From Theristus sp. LFF4_11 (lineage: Eukaryota > Nematoda > Chromadorea > Monhysterida > Xyalidae): a DNA stretch of 64,000 nt. The notes beneath the pieces are model-generated. The model was given only the letters and a program-made list of their open reading frames with translations, was not told the DNA's origin and did no database searches. Location of the stretch: NCBI GenBank assembly GCA_030248135.1, contig JASANC010002067.1, positions 1 to 64,000 on the forward strand, given 5' to 3'. The position numbers and the translations under genes are program-made. Positions 9,501-18,838 of the stretch are shown in pieces (the stretch's first letter is position 1; the number at the start of each line of letters is the position of its first letter).

Positions 9501-11377
9501 CTGCTGCTGCACACGAATGGCGAGAACACGCATGAGACTGGCGTGCGCACGGCAACCTGCCTGCCCGATGGAACATGGGACACGCCAATTGACGATGACA
9601 ACTGTGTCACTGGTTGGTCGAGGGATGGTCGTGGAGTTTTGGTCGTGATGGAGCTTGATGATTGGCTATACATAGGTGGATGGATTATACTAGAAACTGT
9701 AGAAAACACAATGTGCCTTTTTGTGCCCGGCAATGAACACATGCGCACGGAAATATTCAGGACATAAGCAAGCACTGTCTACCTTTTTTGCATGGTCAAA
9801 TCTCTATTCGTTTTTTTTCAGCTTGCCCCGTGCCGACCACAACTGGCAACGCGACGTTCTTGATGCCAGACCCGATTCTGGATGGTTTGACGCCAGTTGG
9901 CAGTCAACTGACAGCAAAATGTGACGCTGACAGCGATGCTTCTTGGGACCAGTGAGATTTCCACACTGAAAAAAACGTATGGAGTGCGGTGCATGTGCTG
10001 GATACGTTTTTCAAATCCATTTCAGATACTACTACTTGGACCAGTGTACCGGTGTGAATGGCACCACGGAGGTGACTGCTACTTGTCAAACGGACGGAAA
10101 CTGGGACAACTTCATTGAGAACATTGCGTACGACTGTCTACTCAGTTGGTTTCCTGCTTTTGTTTGTTCATGTCAATAAAAAAACTAACTGGGCAACCAA
10201 ATATGGGCTCAGGGATTGAGTTACTGACGTTGCATGTCTCATGTCATCAGCGCAAGATTGGTGCCTTTTTACTGTGGTCTATTTTGTGGTTAATACCGTT
10301 TCTCTTCTCCCCCAAAAACCGATAGTACTTCGGTGCTTGTTAGGAGTAAATAGACGGGGCTAGCGCGGTCCGTAAACCAAAGCTTTCGCTACAAGAATTA
10401 GAAGCCCCGCTTTCCCCTAAAACATACAGGTGATCTGAGAGCCAAATACCTTGTTTCGGGGGCACTATCGCAACAATCCACATCAATCTTCATCAGCAAC
10501 GAGTGCAGCGTATCGATAAACGCCAATGAACAAAAAAGCTTTCAAGAAAATAAAACCACTTCTCGATTCTTGCAGACTGTCAGGAGGCGTGGCCGAACCA
10601 GGACGCCTATACCAAAGGCAACACGTGCTACGTGAAGTTTGACGAGAAACGAGACTTTGACACGGCGAATGACATCTGCGTTCGAGCGGGCGGCAAGCTC
10701 GCGTGGCTGACGAGCACCGCGCTGCACGACGAACTGGACGCACAGTTGAAATTTGTGGGTGGCACGTTTGAACGATGAGTGTGGAGGCATCTGCTAGTTA
10801 TTGCTGCGAAACTATACCACAATGATGCGTTATTGCGACACCAAACTAACCTGCGCCAATTGCTATGCCCTGTCCGACCGTTTTGAGCTGTACAGGGTGG
10901 CGGCTGTTGGGTGGGTGCGTGGCAGAGCGAAGGCTGCACGCCAGAGCCGACGTGCGAGTGGTACTGGCGGAACCCCGATGGAAGTCCAGCGGAAGACATC
11001 GCGCCCGAAGTCTGGTCGAACAATAATCCTCAGGTGCATACAGGAACACTGATAAAATGGCGGAACGCAAAGTTCGTATGTGCCAGCCAACCTACAGTAG
11101 TTCATTTTGTAATGAACTACTGTGCTCAAAACAGCTGAACAAGCAATAATGGATGCTTAGTGTTTTTCACAGAATTGGAGGCAACATGTTTTTGACGCAC
11201 CTTTAATTGTGCATATTATCATATGCAGCCGTCCAACTTTCGCAACCACTCTGAGTTTTACAGGATCATGGGAGTTTTAGTCGAGACTGCGTCCGCTACA
11301 GGGACAACGGGCTACATTCGGAGAGCTGCGATCGAACGCTCTGTTTCATTTGTGAGTTCGTGTATCCGATGCCTTGA
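318..11377 (+). CDS. Multi-module sushi-like / C-type lectin extracellular protein (5' partial)
   Basis: Exons: 318-530, 723-941, 1223-1453, 1815-1951, 2156-2234, 2542-2754, 2860-2985, 3121-3222, 3415-3639, 3981-4193, 4441-4674, 5019-5237, 5568-5786, 6263-6478, 8432-8644, 9391-9612, 9822-9951, 10026-10144, 10576-10754, 10896-11033, 11264-11377 (TGA). All join in frame. Fifteen repeats of about 70 residues each carry four cysteines, usually an aromatic residue between Cys3 and Cys4, and the ending DDNCVTG. Most contain an N-A-T or N-A-S glycosylation sequon near the start. The cysteine and Trp layout resembles a CCP/sushi fold, but the family is not certain. The last three exons form a C-type lectin domain ending FICEF. 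Single-module exons begin and end in phase 1, the classic arrangement for exon shuffling. A secreted or surface adhesion or recognition role is inferred. The signal peptide is not in view. The gene might be two genes (see 8335-8431). Confidence 0.8.
723..941 (+). CDS. Sushi-like module 2
   Basis: Phase 1-1 exon of 219 nt. It is the most divergent of the early modules: the usual DDDESRTATC stretch is replaced by HDALLRASEC, and the end reads ADDDCVS. The four cysteines, Trp (GTWHL) and sequon (GNASF) are kept. Confidence 0.78.
1223..1453 (+). CDS. Sushi-like module 3
   Basis: Phase 1-1 exon of 231 nt, the longest unsplit module before module 9. The extra length comes from an acidic DPDNDG insertion after Cys3. 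The aromatic residue before Cys4 is Phe (ATFDLD) instead of Trp. It ends ADDICVP before GTCCTG. Confidence 0.78.
1815..2234 (+). CDS. Sushi-like module 4, split by an intron
   Basis: Exons 1815-1951 and 2156-2234. An extra phase-0 intron falls between Cys2 and Cys3, after AENSYLQ, with donor GTGAGG and acceptor TTTTCAG. The second half reads DSFTVTC then DDNCVA. Phe replaces Trp (GTFDIF). The outer boundaries stay in phase 1, so the internal intron was probably gained after the module existed. Confidence 0.75.
2542..2754 (+). CDS. Sushi-like module 5
   Basis: Phase 1-1 exon of 213 nt. It starts CITIATGNATF, has GAWDMDIGDDNCVTG at the end, and is followed by a GTTGGT donor. It is a typical copy with four Cys, a Trp and a sequon. 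Confidence 0.8.
2860..3222 (+). CDS. Sushi-like module 6, split by an intron
   Basis: Exons 2860-2985 and 3121-3222. The internal intron is phase 1, splits the conserved EGGYDDDE stretch, and differs in place and phase from the intron in module 4, so the two were gained independently. Phe is found in the Trp position (GAFDID). Confidence 0.76.
3415..3639 (+). CDS. Sushi-like module 7
   Basis: Phase 1-1 exon of 225 nt after a CTTGCAG acceptor. Cys3 is followed by a short Ala/Gly-rich insertion (VAGGATGAQW). It ends PIDDDNCVTG. Confidence 0.8.
3981..4193 (+). CDS. Sushi-like module 8
   Basis: Phase 1-1 exon of 213 nt. It starts CTVVASGNATYSE, a start closely matched by module 13, and ends IGDDNCVSG. 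It carries four Cys, a Trp and a sequon. Confidence 0.8.
4441..4674 (+). CDS. Sushi-like module 9 (subtype B)
   Basis: Phase 1-1 exon of 234 nt if the consensus donor GTGAGT at 4675 is used; two earlier GT choices would break phase. It belongs to a second subtype shared with module 11: GNALF lacks the glycosylation sequon, Cys2 is in TVSC, and the end reads AYGDDICG. Confidence 0.76.
5019..5237 (+). CDS. Sushi-like module 10
   Basis: Phase 1-1 exon of 219 nt. The first half is nearly identical in DNA to module 12 (GNATFSSANGALIPEGG), indicating a recent duplication. It ends AIADDNCVTG. Confidence 0.8.
5568..5786 (+). CDS. Sushi-like module 11 (subtype B)
   Basis: Phase 1-1 exon of 219 nt, sister of module 9: GNAVF with no sequon, then LLISC and AYGDDLCGI. 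Its donor GT at 5787-5788 abuts a transposable element whose first base supplies the T. Confidence 0.78.
5788..6065. mobile_element. Short TA-flanked element, family A copy 1
   Basis: About 278 bp with imperfect terminal inverted repeats (TA plus GTGGCCGCTCAAA at one end, TTATTCGGCC...TA at the other). The same element is found at 8819-9086, 52420-52695 and, truncated, near 60885. It carries no coding capacity, so it is a non-autonomous MITE-like element, here inside an intron of the lectin gene. Confidence 0.8.
6263..6478 (+). CDS. Sushi-like module 12
   Basis: Phase 1-1 exon of 216 nt, close relative of module 10. It ends PIDDDNCLLG before a consensus GTGAGC donor. The following intron is the longest in the gene (about 1.95 kb). 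Confidence 0.8.
7102..7408 (+). other. Possible small coding segment inside the long intron
   Basis: A basic open stretch rich in Lys/Arg/Gln (for example KIADNYHIQIGLRKLADRAR) runs to a GTAACA donor after 7304. It continues in phase after a CTTTCAG acceptor at 7361 to a TAA ending at 7408. No upstream exon or start joins cleanly and I recognise no family. It may be a nested small gene, an old exon, or chance. Confidence 0.25.
8335..8431 (+). other. Signal-peptide-like start preceding module 13
   Basis: An ATG at 8335 opens a frame reading MGNCSLRR, then a hydrophobic IVCCFLIFCCLC core, then TPFPA, running directly into module 13 without needing the splice acceptor at 8427-8431. This could be an alternative first exon or the start of a second gene with modules 13-15 and the lectin domain. 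The alternative is that it is simply intron read-through. Confidence 0.4.
8432..8644 (+). CDS. Sushi-like module 13
   Basis: Phase 1-1 exon of 213 nt. It has four Cys, a Trp (GAWDVH) and the sequon GNATYSE, and ends IGDDNCVTG. Its last bases and donor are the first unit of a 20-bp tandem repeat that runs into the intron. Confidence 0.8.
8631..8790 (+). repeat. 20-bp minisatellite built on an exon end and its splice donor
   Basis: Eight head-to-tail units of CAACTGTGTCACAGGTGTGT, with one G variant in the third and changes in the last. The first unit is the true exon end (NCVTG) plus donor ACAG/GTGTGT, and nearly every later unit repeats a usable donor. Confidence 0.93.
8819..9086. mobile_element. 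Short TA-flanked element, family A copy 2
   Basis: About 268 bp, starting TACGGTATGGCCGAGTAAA and ending TTATTCGGCCATACTGTA, so the two ends are inverted repeats of about 18 bp with TA borders. It lies in the intron after module 13. Confidence 0.85.
9391..9612 (+). CDS. Sushi-like module 14
   Basis: Phase 1-1 exon of 222 nt. A Thr/Ser/Pro insertion (TGTSPP) precedes the LLLHTNGEN stretch. It ends PIDDDNCVTG before GTTGGT. Confidence 0.8.
9822..10144 (+). CDS. Divergent sushi-like module 15, split
   Basis: Exons 9822-9951 and 10026-10144, joined in phase 2. It keeps TTTGNATF at the start and GNWDNF before the last cysteine but has additional cysteines (DQCTG) and a shifted Cys2. It links the repeat array to the lectin domain and ends in phase 1 at GTTGGT. 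Confidence 0.72.
10576..11377 (+). CDS. C-type lectin domain (C-terminal exons)
   Basis: Exons 10576-10754, 10896-11033 and 11264-11377 (TGA). Features in order: NTCYVKFDEKRDFDTANDIC, GGKLAWLTS, GGCWVGAW, a WYWRNPDG stretch, SNNNPQ, RDCVRYRDNG, then LCFICEF just before the stop. This is the long-form CTLD pattern. The canonical EPN or QPD sugar-binding triplet is not evident, so Ca-dependent sugar binding is uncertain. Confidence 0.85.
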
Positions 11378-11736
11378 AAATGGAGCTGTTTTTTTTTGTT
11401 GCCAACTGGCTGCGATTTCACTGTTTTTCTCTTCTTCGATTGATTTGCTGCAGAATGGTTTGTTTCACATTATTTCTGGCAGCTATTTATAGCGGATGTT
11501 GTTTGCTCTTGAATATAATAACTAAGCCATGAAACTACAAAAAGCTAACTAAAACTCCAACACACTGAAAGACAAAAACTAAGTGGATCCCGTTCAGCAG
11601 CCAACAGATCTGGAATTGCTCCACATACTGGACAGATCCGTTCAGTTTTTGTTTGTTTGGTTATGTATAGTTCGGTGCACTTTTAAACATGAACACTTTT
11701 TTATTGTCTATTATTTTTGTCATTGCAAATCACACG

Positions 11737-12000
11737 TGTGTATTTTTTTATTTTATCCTGTTCGTTGCACATGAATAGCAACAGAAAGTTTCATTCACGG
11801 TGTACTTTTAGAAAGTTTCATGAACAGTGTTTTTGAAAATTTGACACCACCAGTGAAAAAATTCTTGAGAAAATGCATCAATAACAAAATATAAACTTTC
11901 AAAAACACTGTTCATGAAACTTTCTAAAAGTACACCATGAATGAAACTTTCTGTTGCTATTCATGTGCAACGAACAGGATAAAATAAAAAAAATACACAC
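11737..12000. repeat. Foldback element with 105-bp arms
   Basis: The arms (11737-11851 and 11896-12000) are near-perfect inverted copies around a 45-bp loop. They include ATCCTGTTCGTTGCACATG on one side and its complement on the other. It lies 3' of the lectin gene stop. It is probably a foldback or MITE-type element and would form a long hairpin. Confidence 0.88.
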
Positions 12001-12145
12001 TCATACAAAACCTAAACTTTTCTAAACTCCAATTAGTCTTGCACTGAGAAAAAATAAATCAACGAAAAGGTTCAACATTTTTTCAAAGTAATTTTGAACT
12101 GTGTCTTCTCACCATGATGAGTGCATCAGAAACGTCAGAAACATA

Positions 12146-12316
12146 CAGTAGAACTCTGAATTATAGGCTATCCAGCTGACTGGTTGATAATCATGTGGTG
12201 AATGCTTTCTATGCAGGCACTGCTGTGGAGGCGGAGTCTGTCTCACACGAAAAGCATGCATAACGGGATCACCAACCAATCAGCTGATAGCCTATAATTT
12301 AGAGTTAGACTGCACT
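12146..12316. mobile_element. Short inverted-repeat element, family G copy 1
   Basis: The ends are inverted: GAACTCTGAATTATAGGC on the left and GCCTATAATTTAGAGTT on the right, extending over about 35 bp. It has no coding capacity. A related, more diverged copy is at 30000-30202. Confidence 0.75.
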
Positions 12317-12796
12317 GCAGAAATTAACATTGACTCCTGCAAATTCGTGAACCGAACCAGAGGGAGCGCAAATAAAACCATGGGCAATAGACAGGACGTA
12401 AAAACTGCAATAATAGCGCATGAAAAATAAAAAAATAGATCGATACAAACTATATTTGATTTGATGACAAAATAAGTTGCAGCGAGACTATATTTGTTCA
12501 TAGCGGTTGAATCACAGTAATTGTGTCTCGCGGGCAACGACCCTCACATCAGCTCAAAACAAACAACCCAGAGAATAAAGAACTTGTGCCTTCAGACCAG
12601 AACCAGAATAACGAGAAATGAAGCCAGAAAGCTTATGTTGGTCTAGCGTTTGTTCCTTCCAGTTAGACAGAAAAGACACTTCCAGTTAGACAACTGACTA
12701 GTGGATAAACGTTGAACAAAACCGTTCAACATCCCATTGAATCAGATCACAGTGTTACAAGTGTTTGTGGTGGTGTGTGCCTGCGTGCCCACCGAG

Positions 12797-15700
12797 TCAC
12801 GCGAGCGACTTGCGCTGTGCCTTTTTTGCGGCGTCCGCAGCGGCGCTGTTCCGACGGACGGTGGCAACGCTGAGTTTCTTGCGTGCCTCCTGGAAGTCAG
12901 CCAGCAAGGCGTTCAGGAGGTCGTCCGGGTTTGGCTGGTCCTCAGGCGACGCACACCGATGGACGTAGACGACGCGGCCGCTTTTGTTCTCAACCAAAAC
13001 GTCACCGCCCATCTGGTAGAAGTGCGCGATCGGATCCTCTGCTACGTGCGCGTTCCGATCGAGGAATGACTGCACGGTATGCTTCTTTAAACCTGTCACA
13101 TTTTCCGCGATATACAATACAGAGCATGCAAAAAAGAAAGAATGGGGATTTGGATTGCACAAGAAGACGTATTGTATTCAGCTGCATGTGAGCTGTTTTT
13201 TTTCCACCAACATTCGGTCCTCTTAATTCAAAGTTTCGCATGTTTTGGATTCTGAAAAAGTGGCAGGTTTAAACAAACATGCTGTAGATAATTGGGAAGT
13301 TTTGCTTTATGAACACTGAGAAAAGATGTCAACAACATGCTATTGTAAAACTTTCGGTTGCGTAGCCAAAAAATTTTAGCATGTGAGTACACTGTTTCAT
13401 CATCTTTCAATTTAGTCAACATTTACACACCACTGTTGAACTTTTAGCTTCAACACCCTGTTGTGTTGACTATTTGCCAGTGGAATTTTTTTGTTTTTCT
13501 TTGATGTTTGGAGGTTGAAAAAATGCATGCAACTTATTCGGATAGCCAAAAACTATTTTCTCTGATCCAGTTCAGCCAACTCGCACATCGCGCAATCTAC
13601 ATTCAACTGTGACTAACCGCAATCAACTTAACTGATTGACTGCTTGGTGGGTTGCATGGATTGCTCTAAGCATAATCATACATGCAGCCAATCAACATGC
13701 TCCATTCCATTGCACAAGTTTCGTGGACACACAAACCGTGAAGTTTCGTTTGGTGTCGCTCTCTGCGTCTGTGACGTACGATGCGTTCACGCCCACCGGT
13801 GCGTTCGCCTTGTGCGGTAGACTGTCAAAGAGGATTTGCTCGCAGTTGCTGTTGTTCAGCGTCGCCTCTCGCACGACCACGGCGGCCAGCTGAATTGCTT
13901 TTAACATTAAATCGGATTTGTTTTTCATTTTTTTAAACACAAAACTCTGTTGGAAACTTGAGGACTCAGCAGACTCAGTGTCACTCTGTGGAAAGGAAAC
14001 CCGTGCGATGGTGCAGCTTCCGCGCGTCACGTTGCTAGTTACCGCAAATTAATTATGACGTAACACGCTTGTTTTTGTTCTTTAGACCACTACGCAGACA
14101 ACTGGTTCATTTTCATGTTGGCCAGTTTTCAAGTTTACCAGTTTTCCAATTTTCTAGTTTACCAGTTTACCAGTTTTCCAGTTTTCCAGCTGGCCAGTTA
14201 ACTGGAAAACTGGAAAACTAGCCAACTGGAAAACTGGCCAGCTGGAAAACTGGAAAACTAGCCAACTGGAAAACTGGCCAACTGGAAAACTGGAAAACTA
14301 GCCAACTGGAAAACTGGCCAACTGGAAAACTGGAAAACTAGCCAACTGGAAAACTGGCCAACTGGAAAACTGGAAAACTAACTGGAAAACTGGACAACTG
14401 GAAAACTGGAAAACTAGCCAACTGGAAAACTGGAAAGGGTGATCAAAGACTGTTCAAATGCAATTCGGCATATTGCTTTTTAATCTTTTTTTGGTGTTGT
14501 GAACACTCGGGGTGTGCAACGTTCATCAATTGATTTTTGTTAGAGCTAAATCAACGCTCTGCGTCTTACAACATTTGTCGATTTTTTCATATTTTTTTAG
14601 AAGATTTGCTGTAGTGAGTGAAGTGACAGGGGCAACATACAATACCGTGATAAAAATTTGGTCAGAAAAACCTCCAAATGTTTTCTAATAGTGTTCTAAT
14701 TTTTAGCTCGAAACACATTACCACAAGCCAGTGAGAGCATTTTAGAATTGGAACCTTTTTTTGGCTCACCCTGTACTGTTGCGTCAAGCTGCACCGAGCA
14801 GTGCACCAGAGACCATCGCGCGGACATTCATGGAATGGTCTAACCCATGGACTGTTAGAAACGACGCCATTCAGGCGTTACAAAGGTCGTTGCGATCTTC
14901 GCTCACACTGAGAAAAAAGTCAAACCAAGAAGCTCACCGAGGTTTGACTGTTTTTGGAGTGTAACCGGGCGAAACCACAATAACAACAACGATGTCTCTT
15001 GGTGTCAGGACCGTGCCAAAGCAAAGCAAACGCTTGCAACGCGCAACGCCACCTTGTGCAGCTTGTCTGCAGCACACATCGCGTGCACCGACGGCGGCAT
15101 GTGCAGCGCGTCCACCAGCGCTCCCTTTTCATCCGCGATCAGCGGCGTCTTTCGGCCAGTCAACTTGAGCCACTTGGCGCCGCCCAGCGCGCTGCCGCGA
15201 CACACGAACATCAGGTTGCACAGCGAGTTCTGCGCGTTTTTTGGATGGTTTGGGTCGTTTGCGGCTGTGCAAAACTGAACACAGTGAAAACATATCAGTC
15301 AACAAAACGTTGTTGTTGAGATGCCAATGAAACCATGCTGGCTGTTTTGTTGACTTGTTTCCCTGATCAAGGACACTGCTGGCCGTTACGTCAAATACCT
15401 TGAATTCATCGGCTCTTGACTCCAGCAACGCCGTGTGCTTGTAGCAGTTTGGGCATCCGTAGAAGCGAATCACGGAGAGCAGAGTGTAGTGGCCTAGTCG
15501 GCCGTTCAGACAGCCGGCCAGTGTGATTGGGCGTTGCGTCTCGCAGTCAACCACTTCGATTGAGCCTGAGCAACAATCGCAAAACTCAATCTTTGAAATG
15601 ATGTTCAGCTTATTTTCCACGCAACGTTTTTGCTTTGGGCATTACAATATAAACAGTTTAGCGAAACTTTGACGCTCTTGCACTGATGAAAATTCCGGCG

Positions 15701-17527
15701 TTTTGACTGACATTTATAAACGCCAGCAAATACGCCATTACCTTCATCAGCGTTATCTTATGAACGCTGTTGCACCAAAACGTTTGGTCAGGTCAGTGTG
15801 CCGGTCGGTGCACAACTGATGATAACAATCAATCTGATTTGATTTCAGTTTGATTTGGCGTAAAACGTTTATGGCAAATACAAAACAAAAATTTACAAAA
15901 TCAACCCAAACCAAGCGGCAATTTCCGCGGCGGGCCCAATCGTCCGATCGGGGTGTGAAATTTCGCTTCCAAATGTTTTCGGTCGAATTCCGCAAGGTAG
16001 TCATTCCAGCTCAGCTCGGCTTCGTGAAGTTTCGCCCAAATTTCGTCATCTGATAAACCAGGGGTTTTTAACTTGTATGTATATGACCTGCATAGTGCAG
16101 ATAAAACTTTTGCCGTGCAGGTAGAAATTTGAATCTACTGAATCTACAGGGTGTTTCAGAAGTAGTGGGTAGGTGCTTGACGCGTTATTTCTCGAGTGGT
16201 GTTGAACCATATTCAAGAATTTGATTTAAGTTTGGTTCAGAAAGGGTTGAAAAAATGCTGTCACACAGCCCGTTCAAGTCCCTTCTGCGAACATCACTTG
16301 AACTGTCAGAACATGGCGTTGATATCAGTTACAGCAACGTTCAACGCATTCTTTCCTTGATTTGGACTTTGGTGAAGCCGTCGCCAAACGAGAACCACGA
16401 GTTGCATGCTGAAATCAATGTTTTTGTGTTTTGCTCTGTCGTCATTCGTGTGCATGTGAATGAATTTCGCTGAAAGTTTGCACATATCTAAGTCAAGTTT
16501 TCCTGAACAACTGCCTAGGATTTCATTGAATATGGTTCAACACAACTCGAGAAAAAACGCGAAACTACCTACCCACTACTTCCGAAACACCCTGTACAGC
16601 TTATTTTCGATTTTTTTTTGGCTGCGCAAGGAATAAACTGTTAGTTTAATTGAATTTGATGTTTCAAAAACTACTTCCAACTAAAACTTTAATTTTTTTG
16701 CGTTTTGTAGAGACAAAATTGACTGTTATCATGCGATGCAGTGAAACATTTCATTACGTAACGCAGGTAAGCATTTGGAGCGCCACCAACACCGGTGCAG
16801 GTTGACTGTTTTTTTTTTGACAAAATGCCGTTACAGACAAAGAAAGAGTTGCTTTACTGATGACTTCGGCGATCTTGAAATCATTTGTGGAGGGAAATAT
16901 GATTAAAAGGGTGCGCGATCAGAAATTCAATCAATCTCTCACTGGCATCGTCGTTGCTTGTAACTTTCTTGAATTCCTCTGGTGAGCGCATGCCCATACA
17001 CCGGTACAACTTCACATAGCACGATAGAATCGTGTAGAATGTCCGATTGTCCGTGCTGCAACAAAAAGCACAAGCAGCTACTGTGAGACAGAGCTGTAGA
17101 TCAGGTCTGATGAACTGTTTCCACTTTGACTTTCACTCAGTTACATATTTGGATCAGTATTTTGATCAAGATCCAAATATTTGTATTTGGAACAGTCCAG
17201 TGCCTGCATTTGGTCTGTAATCTTCTGATATTTTGCACGTTTTTCTGCGCACTTCAGTGTGAAATAAAACTAAACTAAAGTGAAAATGAGTTTTTTAGTA
17301 ACAAAAATCGCCTACAGTGCATCTATCGGTCACCTGAAATTCCTGCGAAACAGCATCGAAACATCGTAGGGCTTGCGCAAATCGGCCGTGCCAAGCTCCG
17401 CTAACTCGGTCAATTGTGTGACCAGCTGGCTGGCAACATAACGATGGTTGACAAACCTTGAGCCATCGTAATGCTCACAGTTCGAGCAGAGTGCGTTCGC
17501 AGCATTGTTGTTATTGTTAATGCTCAT
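12797..17527 (-). CDS. Peroxiredoxin-like (AhpC/TSA, PRXL2-type) thioredoxin-fold protein
   Basis: Exons in coding order: 17527-17334 (ATG), 17055-16943, 16049-15912, 15565-15399, 15229-15053, 13889-13737, 13069-12797 (TGA). All phases agree, giving about 404 residues. Residues 1-148 (Asn-rich start, CSNC, then a helical region) are unrecognised. From 149 the protein reads like the AhpC/TSA-like 2 family: a beta strand, SVIRFYGCPNCYKH with CPNC at 186-189, then LMFVCRGSALGGAKWLK, TPLIADEKGALVDALHM, and near the end FYQMGGDVLVENKSGRVVY. A redox role at the CPNC cysteines is inferred from the family. Exon 13889-13737 is phase 0-0 and could be skipped or spurious without changing frame. The start is the first ATG of the first exon. 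Confidence 0.68.
14104..14437. repeat. ACTGGAAAAC minisatellite with an inverted left arm
   Basis: The left part (to about 14203) is built of CCAGTTTT words and the right part of their complement in 31-41-bp units (AACTGGAAAACTAGCC and variants). The two halves therefore fold on each other. It sits in an intron of the peroxiredoxin-like gene. Confidence 0.88.
14436..14775. mobile_element. CAGGGTG-ended element, family C copy 1
   Basis: About 340 bp ending GGCTCACCCTGTA, with AGGGTGATCAAA at the other end. The internal sequence (CTCACTGGCTTG.., GGTTCCAATTCTAAAA on the minus strand) matches copies near 57011 and 58106. Non-autonomous. Confidence 0.75.
16145..16596. mobile_element. CAGGGTG-ended element, family D
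   Basis: A 452-bp element with inverted ends TACAGGGTGTTTCAGAAGTA and its near-perfect complement (about 29 bp), flanked by TA. There is no coding frame of note. It lies in the intron between the second and third exons of the peroxiredoxin-like gene. Confidence 0.88.
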
Positions 17528-18228
17528 CGTTTGTGCTTGCGACTGTTCTTCTTGGGTTAGGTTTTTTTGTTGTTTGTTAATGAATATTACATACTGTATG
17601 GTTGGAGGAATTTTAAGCTGAAATGGGATTGATATATTGCAACATCATAGTTTTGTTGCACAGCTTACATTTTATTGATGATCTTCGCAAAACATCAAAA
17701 ACTAATGAGAAGCTGCACGACTGACGATGCACATTCCTGGTTGACGCAACAAAAACAGTGTTGCGCTCATTTCCAAGTGGATGCGCTTGGTCAAATATTC
17801 TGATTTGGTTGGGAATTGATCCAGCAATTGAGAAAATTGAAACTTGTACATAATAACACTTGAGGCGATAACTCCTCTCTATCACGTGATTCGCACTCGG
17901 CTCATGCTGTGTACATTTCACCGGCATTCTCGCTTGCGATTTCTCTCCCGCCATGGAGACCATGGAGACTGAAAACAGCCTCATTCCAACTATCCGTGCA
18001 AAACTAAAACCATCCAATTAAAGAACAAATAGCACGGTTGATTTCTTATCATAGCAATGCAATCGTGCTAGCCATACTGTCTGCAACTAAAGATTGCAAT
18101 TTTGCATGTTTTTGAGTGCCACATACAATGTGTACAGTTAGTTAGCTTTGGTTTTTGCTTTTGTGAGTGATGATTCGACAAGCATGATTGGCTATAATTG
18201 AATTGATGGTATGACATATTTTTTCAAA
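17528..18228. other. Upstream flank of the peroxiredoxin-like gene
   Basis: About 700 bp between the ATG of the minus-strand gene and a family B element. I see no gene and no clear core promoter motif, although the gene's promoter should be here. Confidence 0.4.
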
Positions 18229-18417
18229 CGTGTCCCACTGAAATGACGTCATGTGCCGCCAAAGATGCGCTTGCCGTTCACAGCAAACCAGACTTTCCGT
18301 TTAGGCGATTTCTTCCCGTAAGCAAACCGAATCAGTCACACCAAACTGTAATTTTAGTGCCTGTACTTTGACAAACGGGCGTTTTAAAGCAAATGACGTA
18401 ATTTTAGTCCGGACACG
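18229..18417. mobile_element. TGACGTCA-containing element, family B copy 1
   Basis: A 189-bp element with inverted ends CGTGTCCCACTGAAATGACG and, at the right, CGTAATTTTAGTCCGGACACG. The palindrome TGACGTCA is intact at the left end and mutated (TGACGTAA) at the right. It matches 27731-27929 and 56809-56993. Confidence 0.88.
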
Positions 18418-18838
18418 TGTGAATAAATCCACAATATATGATTGAATGCGAAAGGCACCCATTTGAAATTTGAATATATCTTTCCACGTAAATTTGAAAA
18501 CATTGTGCAATAGATTAAAAATGAAACTATAATTTTGCGTTACACACGGATTCAATTGTGCTTCTTGACCACATACACAGGAATGCAGGTTTCTCAACTT
18601 TTCAGTAGATACGTGATCCATGATTAATCAACTGCTAATTCCGTAGCACAGCGCCGTTTCTTTCATATAAACAGATCGATGCTAACTATATACAATGTGA
18701 AATGAGTCCGGAGAGCTTTTGTTGTTTTCAAATACAGCTCTGAAAAGGTACGCATAATAATTGATGGCGTTGTTTACTTGACATTTCTGAATTGAAACGC
18801 GGTGAAAACGAATGATGCACTGAAATACGCTGCGTCCT

